The translations under genes and the position numbers were made by a program. The notes below the pieces were generated by a model. It had not been told where the DNA came from. It ran no database searches and was given only the letters and a program-made list of their open reading frames with translations. Source: Acidobacteriota bacterium (lineage in GTDB: Bacteria > Acidobacteriota > Blastocatellia > Pyrinomonadales > Pyrinomonadaceae). Taken from it: 19,504 nucleotides of DNA. This document shows positions 1-7,342 of this stretch, piece after piece (positions within the stretch are counted from its first letter, which is position 1; the number at the start of each line of letters is the position of its first letter). The DNA is taken from NCBI GenBank assembly GCA_005790265.1, contig SXVE01000563.1:1-19504 (forward strand), given 5' to 3'.

Positions 1-198
1 ATTTATGCGCGGGTTAATCGAACAAAGTCTTTGATGACGCGATAAAAATATCGTTTGTGAGGTTACCAAATTTTATCAACCGGCGTCCGGTGAAAATGTA
101 ACTTCTATTGGCTAACTACAGCATTTACAACAATTACAAGAAACCGGCGCATTTGTCATATTTCGTAAAAATAAACTTAAAATTAAAAGGAGAAGCTA

Positions 199-2979
199 AT
201 GATCAGAAATCTTAAACGAATTATTTGTTGTCAGACGATTCTGGCGCTCATGTTTTTGCCGATTTTAACGGTAAAAGCGCAGGTCAATACGGCGCAAAGC
301 GCGGTTCCGAAAATAGAATTTGAAAAATATGTTTTGCCGAACGGAATGGAAGTGATTCTGCACGTAGATCGAAAATTACCGATTGTACATGTCAATCAAT
401 GGTTTCACGTCGGATCGGCGAACGAACGTGTCGGTCGGAGCGGTTTTGCACATCTTTTTGAACATATGATGTTTCAGGGTTCAAAAAACGCCAGCAAAGA
501 CTATTTTTCTTACGTCGAAGCCGCCGGAGCGAATCTTTTGGAAGGCGGAGTAAACGGCACGACTAATCAGGATCGAACGAATTATTTTGCGACGGTTCCG
601 GCGGGAAATCTGGAAAATCTTTTGTGGGTGGAAGCCGACCGTCTGGCAACGCTGCCCGAAGGTTTGACCAAGGAAAAACTTGATAATCAGCGCGATGTCG
701 TCAAAAACGAACGGCGCCAGAGTCTGGAAAATCAGCCGTACGGACGCTGGTTTAAGCTGGTTACAGAAAATCTTTTTCCAAAAGGTCATCCGTATCAAAC
801 TGATGTGATCGGCTCGCACGAAGATTTGACGGCGGCGAGTATGGATGATGTCAAAGAATTTTTTCGCACATATTATACGCCGAATAATATGTCGCTCGTT
901 GTCGCCGGAGATTTTGAAATCGCCGAAGCCAAACGATTGATCGAAAAATATTTCGGCACGATTCCGCCCGGTCCGGCGCTTGATCGTCCGGTTAAATCTT
1001 TTGTTCCGCTCAGCGGCGAAAAAACCATCGAAGTCAGCGACCGCGTTCCGCAGGAAAGAACTTATTTCGCGTGGGCTTCTCCCGCATATTTCGATGAAGG
1101 CGATGCGGAGTTGGAATTAGCCGCGACGATTCTAACCGACGGGCTTTCGGCGCGTTTGAACAAAGCTTTATTGTATGACAAACAGCTTGCTTCGGACGTT
1201 TCCGGTTTTCAAAACGGTCAGCCGCTCGGCGGCGGATTTATTTTGTGGGCAACGGCTCGACCCGGCGTTGAATTGAAACAGATCGAACAAATTGTGACGG
1301 CAGAAATCGCGCGCATCGGACGCGAAGGCGTAACGCCGGAAGAATTAAATCGCGCGAAAACCAAATGGGAATTCGGTTTCGTGTCGGGTTTGGAAAAGAT
1401 CGGCGGCTTTGGCGGCAAATCGGATTTACTCAATCAATACAACACGTTTTTGGGCAAGCCGGGTAAATTTGATCAGGATTTGATGCGTCACCGCAACGTC
1501 ACGAATGACAGTTTGAAAACGGCAGTTAACAAGTACTTGAACAATACCAATCGCCTGCTCGTTCGCTTTCATCCCGAAAAATCCGGCAAACCGGCGCAAG
1601 TAGCGATTGATCGAACGAAAGAACCGACACTCGGCGGCGACAAAGCGTTCAAAGCGCCCGACGTTAAATCGGCAAAACTCGAAAACGGTTTGGAAATATT
1701 CGTCGTTGAAAAACCGGAATTGCCAAAAGTCGCCGTTTCGCTGACGACGCGCGCCGGAAGCGTTGCCGATCCGAATGCGAAAGCCGGTCTCGCCGCGATG
1801 ACTAATCGCGTAATGCGCCGCGGCACGCAAACGCGCAACGCGATTCAAATTGACGAAACGCTCGGCAATCTGGGAACGGGTTTAGCGGGCAGCGTCGGCA
1901 AAGAATCGGCTCTGCTCAACCTGGAAGTATTGAAACGCAATCTTAATGATTCGCTCGCGATTATGGCGGATGTTGCGCTTAAACCTTCGTTTCCCGCCGA
2001 TGAATTTGACCGCACGAAAAAACAGGCGCTCGACGGATTAGCGCAGGCGGCGAACAATCCGAATGCTATCGCCAATCGTGTTTCGTTTATGCTCGCTTTC
2101 GGCGCCGATCATCCGTACGGGCAACCGTCAGGCGGATTGCCCGCGACCGTGCAGGCGATTACGCGCGAAGACTTGGCGCAGTTTTACCAAACTTACTGGA
2201 AACCGGCGAGTTCAGCACTCGTTTTCGTCGGCGATATTACGCTTGCCGAAGCGACTAATCTCGCTCGACAGAATTTCGGTTCGTGGACGGGCGGTGCGGC
2301 TCCGGCGATTAACATTCCGACGCCGAAACCAATCGCTGGCGGAAAAGTTTACCTGATAGACCGGCAAGGCGCGGCGCAAACGATTGTCGCTCACGTTTTA
2401 CCGGCTCCGCAAAGAAAATCTGATGATTTTTACACGCTCGAATTGGCAAATGCAGTTTACGGCGGCGGTTTCGGTACGCGTTTGAATTTGAATTTACGCG
2501 AAGACAAAGGCTATTCATATGGAGTTTTCGCGTTTCCGCAGCAATTTTCCAAAGGCGGCGCGTGGATTGCTTCGGGCGGCGTGCAAACCGACAAAACCAA
2601 AGAATCAGCCGCAGAGTTCGTGCGCGAATTGAAATTTCTGGCGGGCGAAAAACCGATTTCGGAAGCGGAATTATCAACCGCTCGTTTATCGAGAATTCGT
2701 GGTTATGCGCAGCAATTTGAATCATACGGACGAATTGCCGGACAAATCAGCGATCTGTGGACTGCCGGATTGCCGATGACCGATTTGCAGAAACAAACCG
2801 ACGAATTAAGCAAACTTCAGCTCGGCGCAGTCAATGCAACTGCTGCGAAATACGCCGCGCCGAACGGCACGACGCTTTTGTTGGTCGGTGATTTAGCGCA
2901 AATCGAAAGCGGAATCCGCTCGCTGAATTTGGGCGAAGTGATAATCCTGGATTCGGAAGGAAAACCCGTTTCAAAGTAA
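199..2979 (+). CDS. Secreted two-domain M16 family zinc metallopeptidase
   Basis: This is a pitrilysin/M16-type peptidase of 926 residues, probably exported and acting on peptides in the cell envelope. Residues 1-28 form a signal peptide (a positive start, then a hydrophobic stretch ending near VKAQ). The first M16 domain carries the inverted zinc motif HLFEH at 85-89, and the expected third ligand is E171 in the segment KNERR. A second M16 domain starts near residue 490. It lacks the zinc motif (GLAAMTNRVM at the equivalent place) but keeps the substrate-contacting GYSYGV segment, as is usual for paired active/inactive M16 halves. The ATG is preceded by AAGGAGA about 6 nt upstream, which supports this start. 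The gene stands alone and ends in a strong hairpin terminator. The substrate cannot be told from the sequence. Confidence 0.93.
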   Translation: MIRNLKRIICCQTILALMFLPILTVKAQVNTAQSAVPKIEFEKYVLPNGMEVILHVDRKLPIVHVNQWFHVGSANERVGRSGFAHLFEHMMFQGSKNASKDYFSYVEAAGANLLEGGVNGTTNQDRTNYFATVPAGNLENLLWVEADRLATLPEGLTKEKLDNQRDVVKNERRQSLENQPYGRWFKLVTENLFPKGHPYQTDVIGSHEDLTAASMDDVKEFFRTYYTPNNMSLVVAGDFEIAEAKRLIEKYFGTIPPGPALDRPVKSFVPLSGEKTIEVSDRVPQERTYFAWASPAYFDEGDAELELAATILTDGLSARLNKALLYDKQLASDVSGFQNGQPLGGGFILWATARPGVELKQIEQIVTAEIARIGREGVTPEELNRAKTKWEFGFVSGLEKIGGFGGKSDLLNQYNTFLGKPGKFDQDLMRHRNVTNDSLKTAVNKYLNNTNRLLVRFHPEKSGKPAQVAIDRTKEPTLGGDKAFKAPDVKSAKLENGLEIFVVEKPELPKVAVSLTTRAGSVADPNAKAGLAAMTNRVMRRGTQTRNAIQIDETLGNLGTGLAGSVGKESALLNLEVLKRNLNDSLAIMADVALKPSFPADEFDRTKKQALDGLAQAANNPNAIANRVSFMLAFGADHPYGQPSGGLPATVQAITREDLAQFYQTYWKPASSALVFVGDITLAEATNLARQNFGSWTGGAAPAINIPTPKPIAGGKVYLIDRQGAAQTIVAHVLPAPQRKSDDFYTLELANAVYGGGFGTRLNLNLREDKGYSYGVFAFPQQFSKGGAWIASGGVQTDKTKESAAEFVRELKFLAGEKPISEAELSTARLSRIRGYAQQFESYGRIAGQISDLWTAGLPMTDLQKQTDELSKLQLGAVNATAAKYAAPNGTTLLLVGDLAQIESGIRSLNLGEVIILDSEGKPVSK

Positions 2980-2995
2980 GTTCAAAACAAACAGT

Positions 2996-3048
2996 AAAGT
3001 AAAAAGCGCCGGGATTTTGAGCAAAATCCCGGCGCTTTTTACTTTTTT
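2996..3048. terminator. Perfect bidirectional intrinsic terminator
   Basis: A perfect 23-bp stem (2996-3018 with 3023-3045) has a four-base loop GAGC. The GC-rich core GCGCCGGGAT is flanked by an A-run on the left and a T-run on the right, so it can stop transcription from both sides. It sits between the convergent M16 peptidase gene (stop at 2979) and the FecR-like gene (stop at 3055). Confidence 0.93.
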
Positions 3049-3054
3049 AAAGAA

Positions 3055-3732
3055 TTATCTCGTCGGGCTGACAACGGGTGAGCCGTTATTGTTATCGGAA
3101 GAAGCACTTAAAGCGATTACGGCGACCGCTGCCGCTGCGCCGATTATTCCGATCAGCAGCAATGGATTTAACCCGCTTGAGACGGCTGGAGTCGCCGGAA
3201 CAGGCGCAACGGAATTAACTGGATAAAACTCACCGGCGGAAACGACGACGTTATTAAACTTAGCCTGACCGACCAGCGTTTGAATTTTCGTCGCGCCGTT
3301 CGTGATGGAAATTTTTACGATATTTGAATTATTCTGCGCGGGAAAAACAACGGTGCCGTCCGGCGTCTGCAAATTGAGCGAAGTGTTCGCCGACGATTGA
3401 ACGGTGATTTCGCCGCTCGTCAAACTTCCGGAGATTCCGCCGCTGACAAAATTGAGATTGATCGCAGTATTCGGCGACACGAGAACCGTGCCGGTTTGCG
3501 GAATGACGATTTTCGCATTCGCCTGCGCGGAAGTAATTATTTCCGACGGCGACAAAATCGAACGCCCGCTGACGGCGCGCTCGCCGTTGACTGAAACATA
3601 ATCTTCAGCGGTATTTTTCGTAAAGGTTAGTTCCGCTGCCAATCGTCCCTGAGCGAAAAGGAAAAACGGAGATGTCGTTAGAATCATCAATATTAAACTG
3701 AACGCAACAATAATATAGATATTTTTTTTCAT
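3055..3732 (-). CDS. FecR-like domain protein with signal peptide and C-terminal membrane segment
   Basis: This 225-residue envelope protein starts with MKKN and a long hydrophobic segment (5-27) that reads as a signal peptide or anchor. Residues about 45-170 are rich in short beta strands with a pattern like the FecR fold: VNGERAVSGRSIL, then an S/T-rich strand, then VLVSPNTAINLNF. Residues 188-209 form a second hydrophobic helix, followed by an Asn/Ser-rich tail. It is not next to a sigma factor or TonB receptor, so a FecR signalling role is not supported here. It may simply be a structural or polysaccharide-related FecR-domain protein. No clear Shine-Dalgarno sequence precedes the ATG. The assignment to FecR rests on pattern only. 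Confidence 0.7.
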   Translation of the reverse strand: MKKNIYIIVAFSLILMILTTSPFFLFAQGRLAAELTFTKNTAEDYVSVNGERAVSGRSILSPSEIITSAQANAKIVIPQTGTVLVSPNTAINLNFVSGGISGSLTSGEITVQSSANTSLNLQTPDGTVVFPAQNNSNIVKISITNGATKIQTLVGQAKFNNVVVSAGEFYPVNSVAPVPATPAVSSGLNPLLLIGIIGAAAAVAVIALSASSDNNNGSPVVSPTR

Positions 3733-3991
3733 ACGAATTCGGATTATTAAATTTTGTTTGGATTTATTTTTTGTGAACTATCTACTTTAAGCGAATCGGA
3801 AAACTTTTCTCAAACGCGAGCAGCGAAAAACCGCTTTCATTCGCGAAATTTGAGTTTCAAAAATTAAAATCTGACGGAAAACGCTGCTGAAATCAAATCA
3901 CTTTAGCGGCGGAGAAAGGCTCAGATGATTTTTAGTCAATCATTTGTCAGCGTCGAGATTTTAGATTACTGTTGAAAAATCAAAAGTCTCA

Positions 3992-4171
3992 ATGAACGGT
4001 AATCGCGTTATCTATCTGATCAATCAATCGCCGGATTTGCTGAAATTGTGGCGCGAATTGACCGCTGCCCAAAAACGCGCCGTTATCGAAGCGTGCGAAT
4101 CGGCGGAAGAATACGAAATAGAAAAAATTATCGAGGAAGTTACCGACGGTCAGCGAAGGTTGTTTTTTTAG
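3992..4171 (+). CDS. Possible small protein upstream of the alarmone synthetase-like gene
   Basis: An open frame of 59 codons starts with ATG and ends with TAG. The product begins MNGNRVIYLINQ and has a highly charged helical second half (EACESAEEYEIEKIIEEV). The codon choice (GAA, CGC, GCG, AAA) resembles that of neighbouring genes, which favours real coding. Against it, there is no Shine-Dalgarno sequence before the ATG. It ends 63 nt before the preferred ATG of the RelA/SpoT-domain gene and directly abuts a TTG start in that frame. I do not recognise the family. It could be a regulatory leader peptide, a partner protein or a chance ORF. Confidence 0.45.
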   Translation: MNGNRVIYLINQSPDLLKLWRELTAAQKRAVIEACESAEEYEIEKIIEEVTDGQRRLFF

Positions 4172-4234
4172 TTGTATTTTTTGGTTATAAACGAAAAAAG
4201 TTCGCGTCGTTTGAAACACAGATTTAGCTGCGCT

Positions 4235-5308
4235 ATGAAAAAATTCGAAGACAAAAAATCAGCACTTTCTCGAAACGCGAATTCAAACGGCGAACACGAA
4301 AATATCTGGACTGAAAAGCCGCGAATGGTCAAACAGTTCATCGAAAATCGTCCGGATTACGAAAGATTGTGCGCCGAAGTCGCTTATATTTTAAGTAGAA
4401 CGCTGAAAAATGCCTGTATCGAGTTTTCCGCGATTACGCACCGCGCTAAAACGCTTGACAGTTTTCTCGAGAAAATTCAGCGCAAAACTTACGATGACCC
4501 GATCAAAAGAATTACGGATTTCGCCGGCGTGCGAGTTGTTTGTCTGTATGTTGATGACTTGCTTAAAATCGAAAATATCGTCAGCGAACATTTTGAAGTA
4601 ATCGAAAAAATTGACAAATCTAACGACAAAAAAATAGACAATTTCGGTTACGGAGCGATTCATTTCGTCGTCAGATTAGGCAAAAACTCTTCGGGCGCGC
4701 GATACGACGATTTGAAAAATCTGGTTTGCGAAATCCAAATCAGAACGGTTTTGCAGGACGCGTGGGCGATTATTGACCATCATCTCGTTTACAAAAACGA
4801 GATGAATGTTCCGTCGGTCTTGCGAAAAAAATTGCATCTTTTATCGGAAACCTTTGAATCGGCAGACGAAGAATTTCAGCAAATCAGAAAAGAACGGCAG
4901 GAATATTTGTTTGAGATCGAAGAATCAGAGATTTCGCCCGAACAATTTTTGGAAAACGAGCTGAATCTCGACAGTTTTGTCCGATACGCGCAATGGAAAT
5001 TCCCCGCATTGCCGAGCGGTACAAATGTCGTTGATGCGCCGTTTTTTCTCGATCCGATCTTAAAATCCGGCTTTCAAAAACTTTATGATTTAGACGCCGC
5101 CGTTCAAAAAGGAATAAAAATTTACGATCAATACGTCGCCCAAAAAGGACGAGACTTTTTCAACTCTAACGCCATCACCAGCGTTGTCGCCGCGCTTTTC
5201 TTCGTCAACAAAAATTTCACACCAGCCGAACACATCAATCAACTGTTCCCGAAATACGCCGAATTCGCCCGTACGCAACGACTGTTCGATAAAGAATTTT
5301 TAACCTGA
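4235..5308 (+). CDS. RelA/SpoT-domain protein, small alarmone synthetase-like
   Basis: The protein (357 residues from ATG 4235) has a (p)ppGpp synthetase domain at about 45-190 and no HD hydrolase domain. Visible catalytic features are the ATP-binding loop R70-x-K72-x3-S76, D95 in DFAGVRVV (metal site), Y139 and H143 in GYGAIH, and E166-Q-R in EIQIRT, followed by LQDAWAIIDHHLVYK. In this family such residues transfer pyrophosphate from ATP to GTP or GDP, and in toxic relatives to tRNA or adenosine nucleotides. The common GYxSLH serine is an alanine here. Residues about 195-357 form a mostly helical C-terminal extension that I do not recognise. The frame is open upstream to a TTG at 4172, but those 21 residues do not look protein-like. 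ATG 4325 is another possible start. No Shine-Dalgarno sequence decides the matter. Confidence 0.85.
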   Translation: MKKFEDKKSALSRNANSNGEHENIWTEKPRMVKQFIENRPDYERLCAEVAYILSRTLKNACIEFSAITHRAKTLDSFLEKIQRKTYDDPIKRITDFAGVRVVCLYVDDLLKIENIVSEHFEVIEKIDKSNDKKIDNFGYGAIHFVVRLGKNSSGARYDDLKNLVCEIQIRTVLQDAWAIIDHHLVYKNEMNVPSVLRKKLHLLSETFESADEEFQQIRKERQEYLFEIEESEISPEQFLENELNLDSFVRYAQWKFPALPSGTNVVDAPFFLDPILKSGFQKLYDLDAAVQKGIKIYDQYVAQKGRDFFNSNAITSVVAALFFVNKNFTPAEHINQLFPKYAEFARTQRLFDKEFLT

Positions 5309-5387
5309 AAAAGCGATTTTATTTTGAAATAATTTATGAAAACAACGCTTTAATTTACAAAAGTGCTGTTTAACTAATTCATCGCTA

Positions 5388-6761
5388 CTACTTGCCGATA
5401 CAGAAAGTAGAAAAAATGCGCGTCAGCATATCTTCGGTAGTTGTTTCGCCCGTGATTTGTCCGAGGTAACGGAGAGCATTGTGGAGTCCGATGAGAACGA
5501 ATTCTTCGCTCATTTTTTGTTCGAGCAGTTGGAGAGATGTTCTGATTTCGGCTTCGGCGCGTAAAAGCAGATCGTGATGGCGTGCGTCGGAAACGAGAAA
5601 ACCGCTTTGGTCGGTTTGTTTGGCGGCGAACGGTTCGATAATCGCATTTTGAAGCTCGTTCAAATTTTCGCCGGTTTTAGCGGAGATGTTTAAGATCGTC
5701 GGTGAATTGTGCGTCGAAAAATTTATCTCTTTTAGCAAATCTTCTGAAGGAGTTTGCAAATCAGATTTGTTAATGACGATAAGTATCGGATATTCAACAG
5801 TTTGGCGAAAAATTTCGTGATCTTCCTCGGTCAGTGTTTGCGAGCCGTCAAGAATGATGATAACCAAGTCGGCGTCAGCCATCGTTCGGCGCGAACGTTC
5901 AACTCCGATGTTTTCTACGATGTCGGTCGTTTCCCGAAGTCCGGCGGTATCAATCAATGAAATCGGAATATTTTTGATTACCAGTTTTTCGTGCAGCTGA
6001 TCGCGCGTCGTTCCGGCAATGGCAGTGACAATCGCTCGATCATGACCGAGCAGAGCGTTGAAAAGACTGGATTTACCTACATTCGGTCGTCCGATTAAAG
6101 CGACGCGCAAACCTTCGCGCAGAAGTTTTCCGGCTTGAAACGTGGCGGCGATGCGGCTGATTTTTTCGGCGATTTCGGCTAATTTAATTTTTATATTTTC
6201 GTTTTGGATAGCCGGCAAATCGTCTTCGACAAATTCAAGCGCGGATTCGAGAACGACGATAACATTTAACAAATCGTCTTTAAATGGCTGTAATTGATTG
6301 GAAAACTCGCCGCGCAGCTGGCGCACCGATTGACGCGCTGACGCGACGGTTTGCGCATCAATCAAGTCGCGAATCGCTTCGGCTTGGCTGAGATTCATTC
6401 GTCCGTTTGCCAGAGCGCGCAAACTGAATTCGCCCGGTTCCGCCATTCGCGCGTCGAGTTTTAAGCAAAAATCTATGATTTGCCGCAAAATCACCGGCGA
6501 ACCGTGACCGGCAATTTCGATTACATCTTCACCCGTAAATGAATAAGGATTTTTGAAGTAAGTGATGAGAACTTCGTCTAAAATTTCTGCGGTTTCGAGG
6601 TCGTAAACCTTTTTGAGATGCGATAAACGAGGTTGCGGATTGAATTTTTCGTCCTCGATTAGTTTCCGAATAATCGGCAGAGATTTTTCGCCGCTCAAAC
6701 GAATGACGCCGATTCCGCTTCTTCCCAACGGCGTAATTAAAGCGACGATTGTGTTCATCAT
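5388..6761 (-). CDS. mnmE: tRNA uridine-5-carboxymethylaminomethyl modification GTPase MnmE
   Basis: MnmE works with MnmG to install the (carboxymethyl)aminomethyl group on U34 of certain tRNAs in the cytoplasm. The 457 residues match the usual length. The N-terminal tetrahydrofolate-binding domain (NTIVALITPLGRSGIGVIRLSG) is followed by a helical domain and an inserted G domain: G1 GRPNVGKS at 224-231, G2 around 246-254 (TAIAGTTRD), G3 DTAG at 271-274, G4 NKSD at 331-334 and G5 SAK at 360-362. The protein ends in the diagnostic CIGK, whose cysteine is catalytically important. Two adjacent ATGs (6761 and 6758) are equally possible starts, and no Shine-Dalgarno sequence is visible. It is the last gene of the rpmH cluster. 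mnmG is not in the window. Confidence 0.97.
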   Translation of the reverse strand: MMNTIVALITPLGRSGIGVIRLSGEKSLPIIRKLIEDEKFNPQPRLSHLKKVYDLETAEILDEVLITYFKNPYSFTGEDVIEIAGHGSPVILRQIIDFCLKLDARMAEPGEFSLRALANGRMNLSQAEAIRDLIDAQTVASARQSVRQLRGEFSNQLQPFKDDLLNVIVVLESALEFVEDDLPAIQNENIKIKLAEIAEKISRIAATFQAGKLLREGLRVALIGRPNVGKSSLFNALLGHDRAIVTAIAGTTRDQLHEKLVIKNIPISLIDTAGLRETTDIVENIGVERSRRTMADADLVIIILDGSQTLTEEDHEIFRQTVEYPILIVINKSDLQTPSEDLLKEINFSTHNSPTILNISAKTGENLNELQNAIIEPFAAKQTDQSGFLVSDARHHDLLLRAEAEIRTSLQLLEQKMSEEFVLIGLHNALRYLGQITGETTTEDMLTRIFSTFCIGK

Positions 6762-6763
6762 AT

Positions 6764-6827
6764 TTCAAGATTCAAGTTTAAGTTTCGATTTATCAATTTG
6801 AGCAACGGAATTTAAACTTTGAATTTA
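6764..6827. repeat. AT-rich imperfect inverted repeat between jag and mnmE
   Basis: The spacer holds TTCAAGATTC (6764-6773), then an arm TTCAAGTTTAAGTTTC (6771-6786). This pairs imperfectly, with one shift, to GAATTTAAACTTTGAA (6808-6823). The right end runs into the jag stop codon. The same words recur at 12476-12557 and, in part, at 14180-14193, so this looks like a dispersed intergenic repeat. Confidence 0.55.
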
Positions 6828-7274
6828 CTTTAAGCGAACCTGCAATCGGCGATCACGTCCGTTGCCGACTGATTCGGTCAGCAAATCTTCTTCTTTTTGA
6901 AGCGAAAGATGAATGATGCGGCGCTCGGTCGAATTTAACACGCCGAAGGTAAAAGGGCGAGAAGTTTTTCGCACGTTTTCGGCGGCAAATCGCGCCATCG
7001 CCTGCAATTCGGCTTTGCGAGTGCGGCGAAACCCATCAGCGTCGCAGATAAAACGATGCTCGCGCTCCAGATTTCTGCCGAAAATTTGAAACAGCAGCGT
7101 TTCAAATGCGTCGAGCATTTCGCCATTTTCAGCAAGCAGAAACGATACGTCTTCGCCGCTCATATCGAGCAAACAGCCTTCGTCCGTCCATTTCGACGAA
7201 ACGCTTAAATCAAAACGCATTTCGCTCAAAGTCTCATTCAAAAATGTTTCCGCTTGCTGACAAATTTCGTTCAT
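6825..7274 (-). CDS. jag: Jag/KhpB-type KH and R3H domain RNA-binding protein
   Basis: This 149-residue protein corresponds to the C-terminal part of Jag (SpoIIIJ-associated protein, KhpB/EloR). A type II KH domain lies at about 20-75 and an R3H domain at 85-149. The R3H signature is R118 and H122 in ERRIIHLSLQ, and the typical tail ESVGNGRDRR follows. These proteins bind RNA in the cytoplasm and are linked to cell-division or elongation control in some bacteria. The N-terminal Jag_N domain of longer homologues is absent. The KH loop, usually GxxG, reads A-E-N-G (48-51), losing the first glycine. Placement directly after yidC is the conserved context. The start ATG is the first in frame and has no obvious Shine-Dalgarno sequence. 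Confidence 0.88.
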   Translation of the reverse strand: MNEICQQAETFLNETLSEMRFDLSVSSKWTDEGCLLDMSGEDVSFLLAENGEMLDAFETLLFQIFGRNLEREHRFICDADGFRRTRKAELQAMARFAAENVRKTSRPFTFGVLNSTERRIIHLSLQKEEDLLTESVGNGRDRRLQVRLK

Positions 7275-7342
7275 AATTAAACTGATTACAGATGTTAGCC
7301 GATTAAATGGCGCGATAAAAATCTGCCGGTTCGCTCGAAAAA

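Noticed and set aside
1..198. Upstream region of the M16 peptidase gene
   Set aside because: TTGTCA at 153-158 with TTAAAA about 18 bp later was considered as a promoter, but the -10 is poor. No gene end or RNA was recognised here.
1426..2725. Several open frames on the minus strand within the M16 gene
   Set aside because: They are shadows of the strongly supported plus-strand gene; their products are Arg/Phe-rich and resemble no family.
3733..3991. Gap between the FecR-like gene and the small ORF
   Set aside because: I looked for tRNA, hairpins and promoters. Only AT-rich DNA with no convincing hexamer pair was seen.
4172..4234. TTG-initiated N-terminal extension of the RelA/SpoT-domain protein
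   Set aside because: The 21 extra residues do not resemble the family, and TTG lacks a well-spaced Shine-Dalgarno sequence. Kept only as a coupling possibility with the small ORF.
5310..5351. Possible terminator between the alarmone synthetase-like gene and mnmE
   Set aside because: AAAGCG and CGCTTT could pair, but with a 30-nt loop, and the inner stem (TTATTT/AAATAA) is AT-only with no proper T-run. It is too weak to call, although a terminator would be expected between convergent genes.
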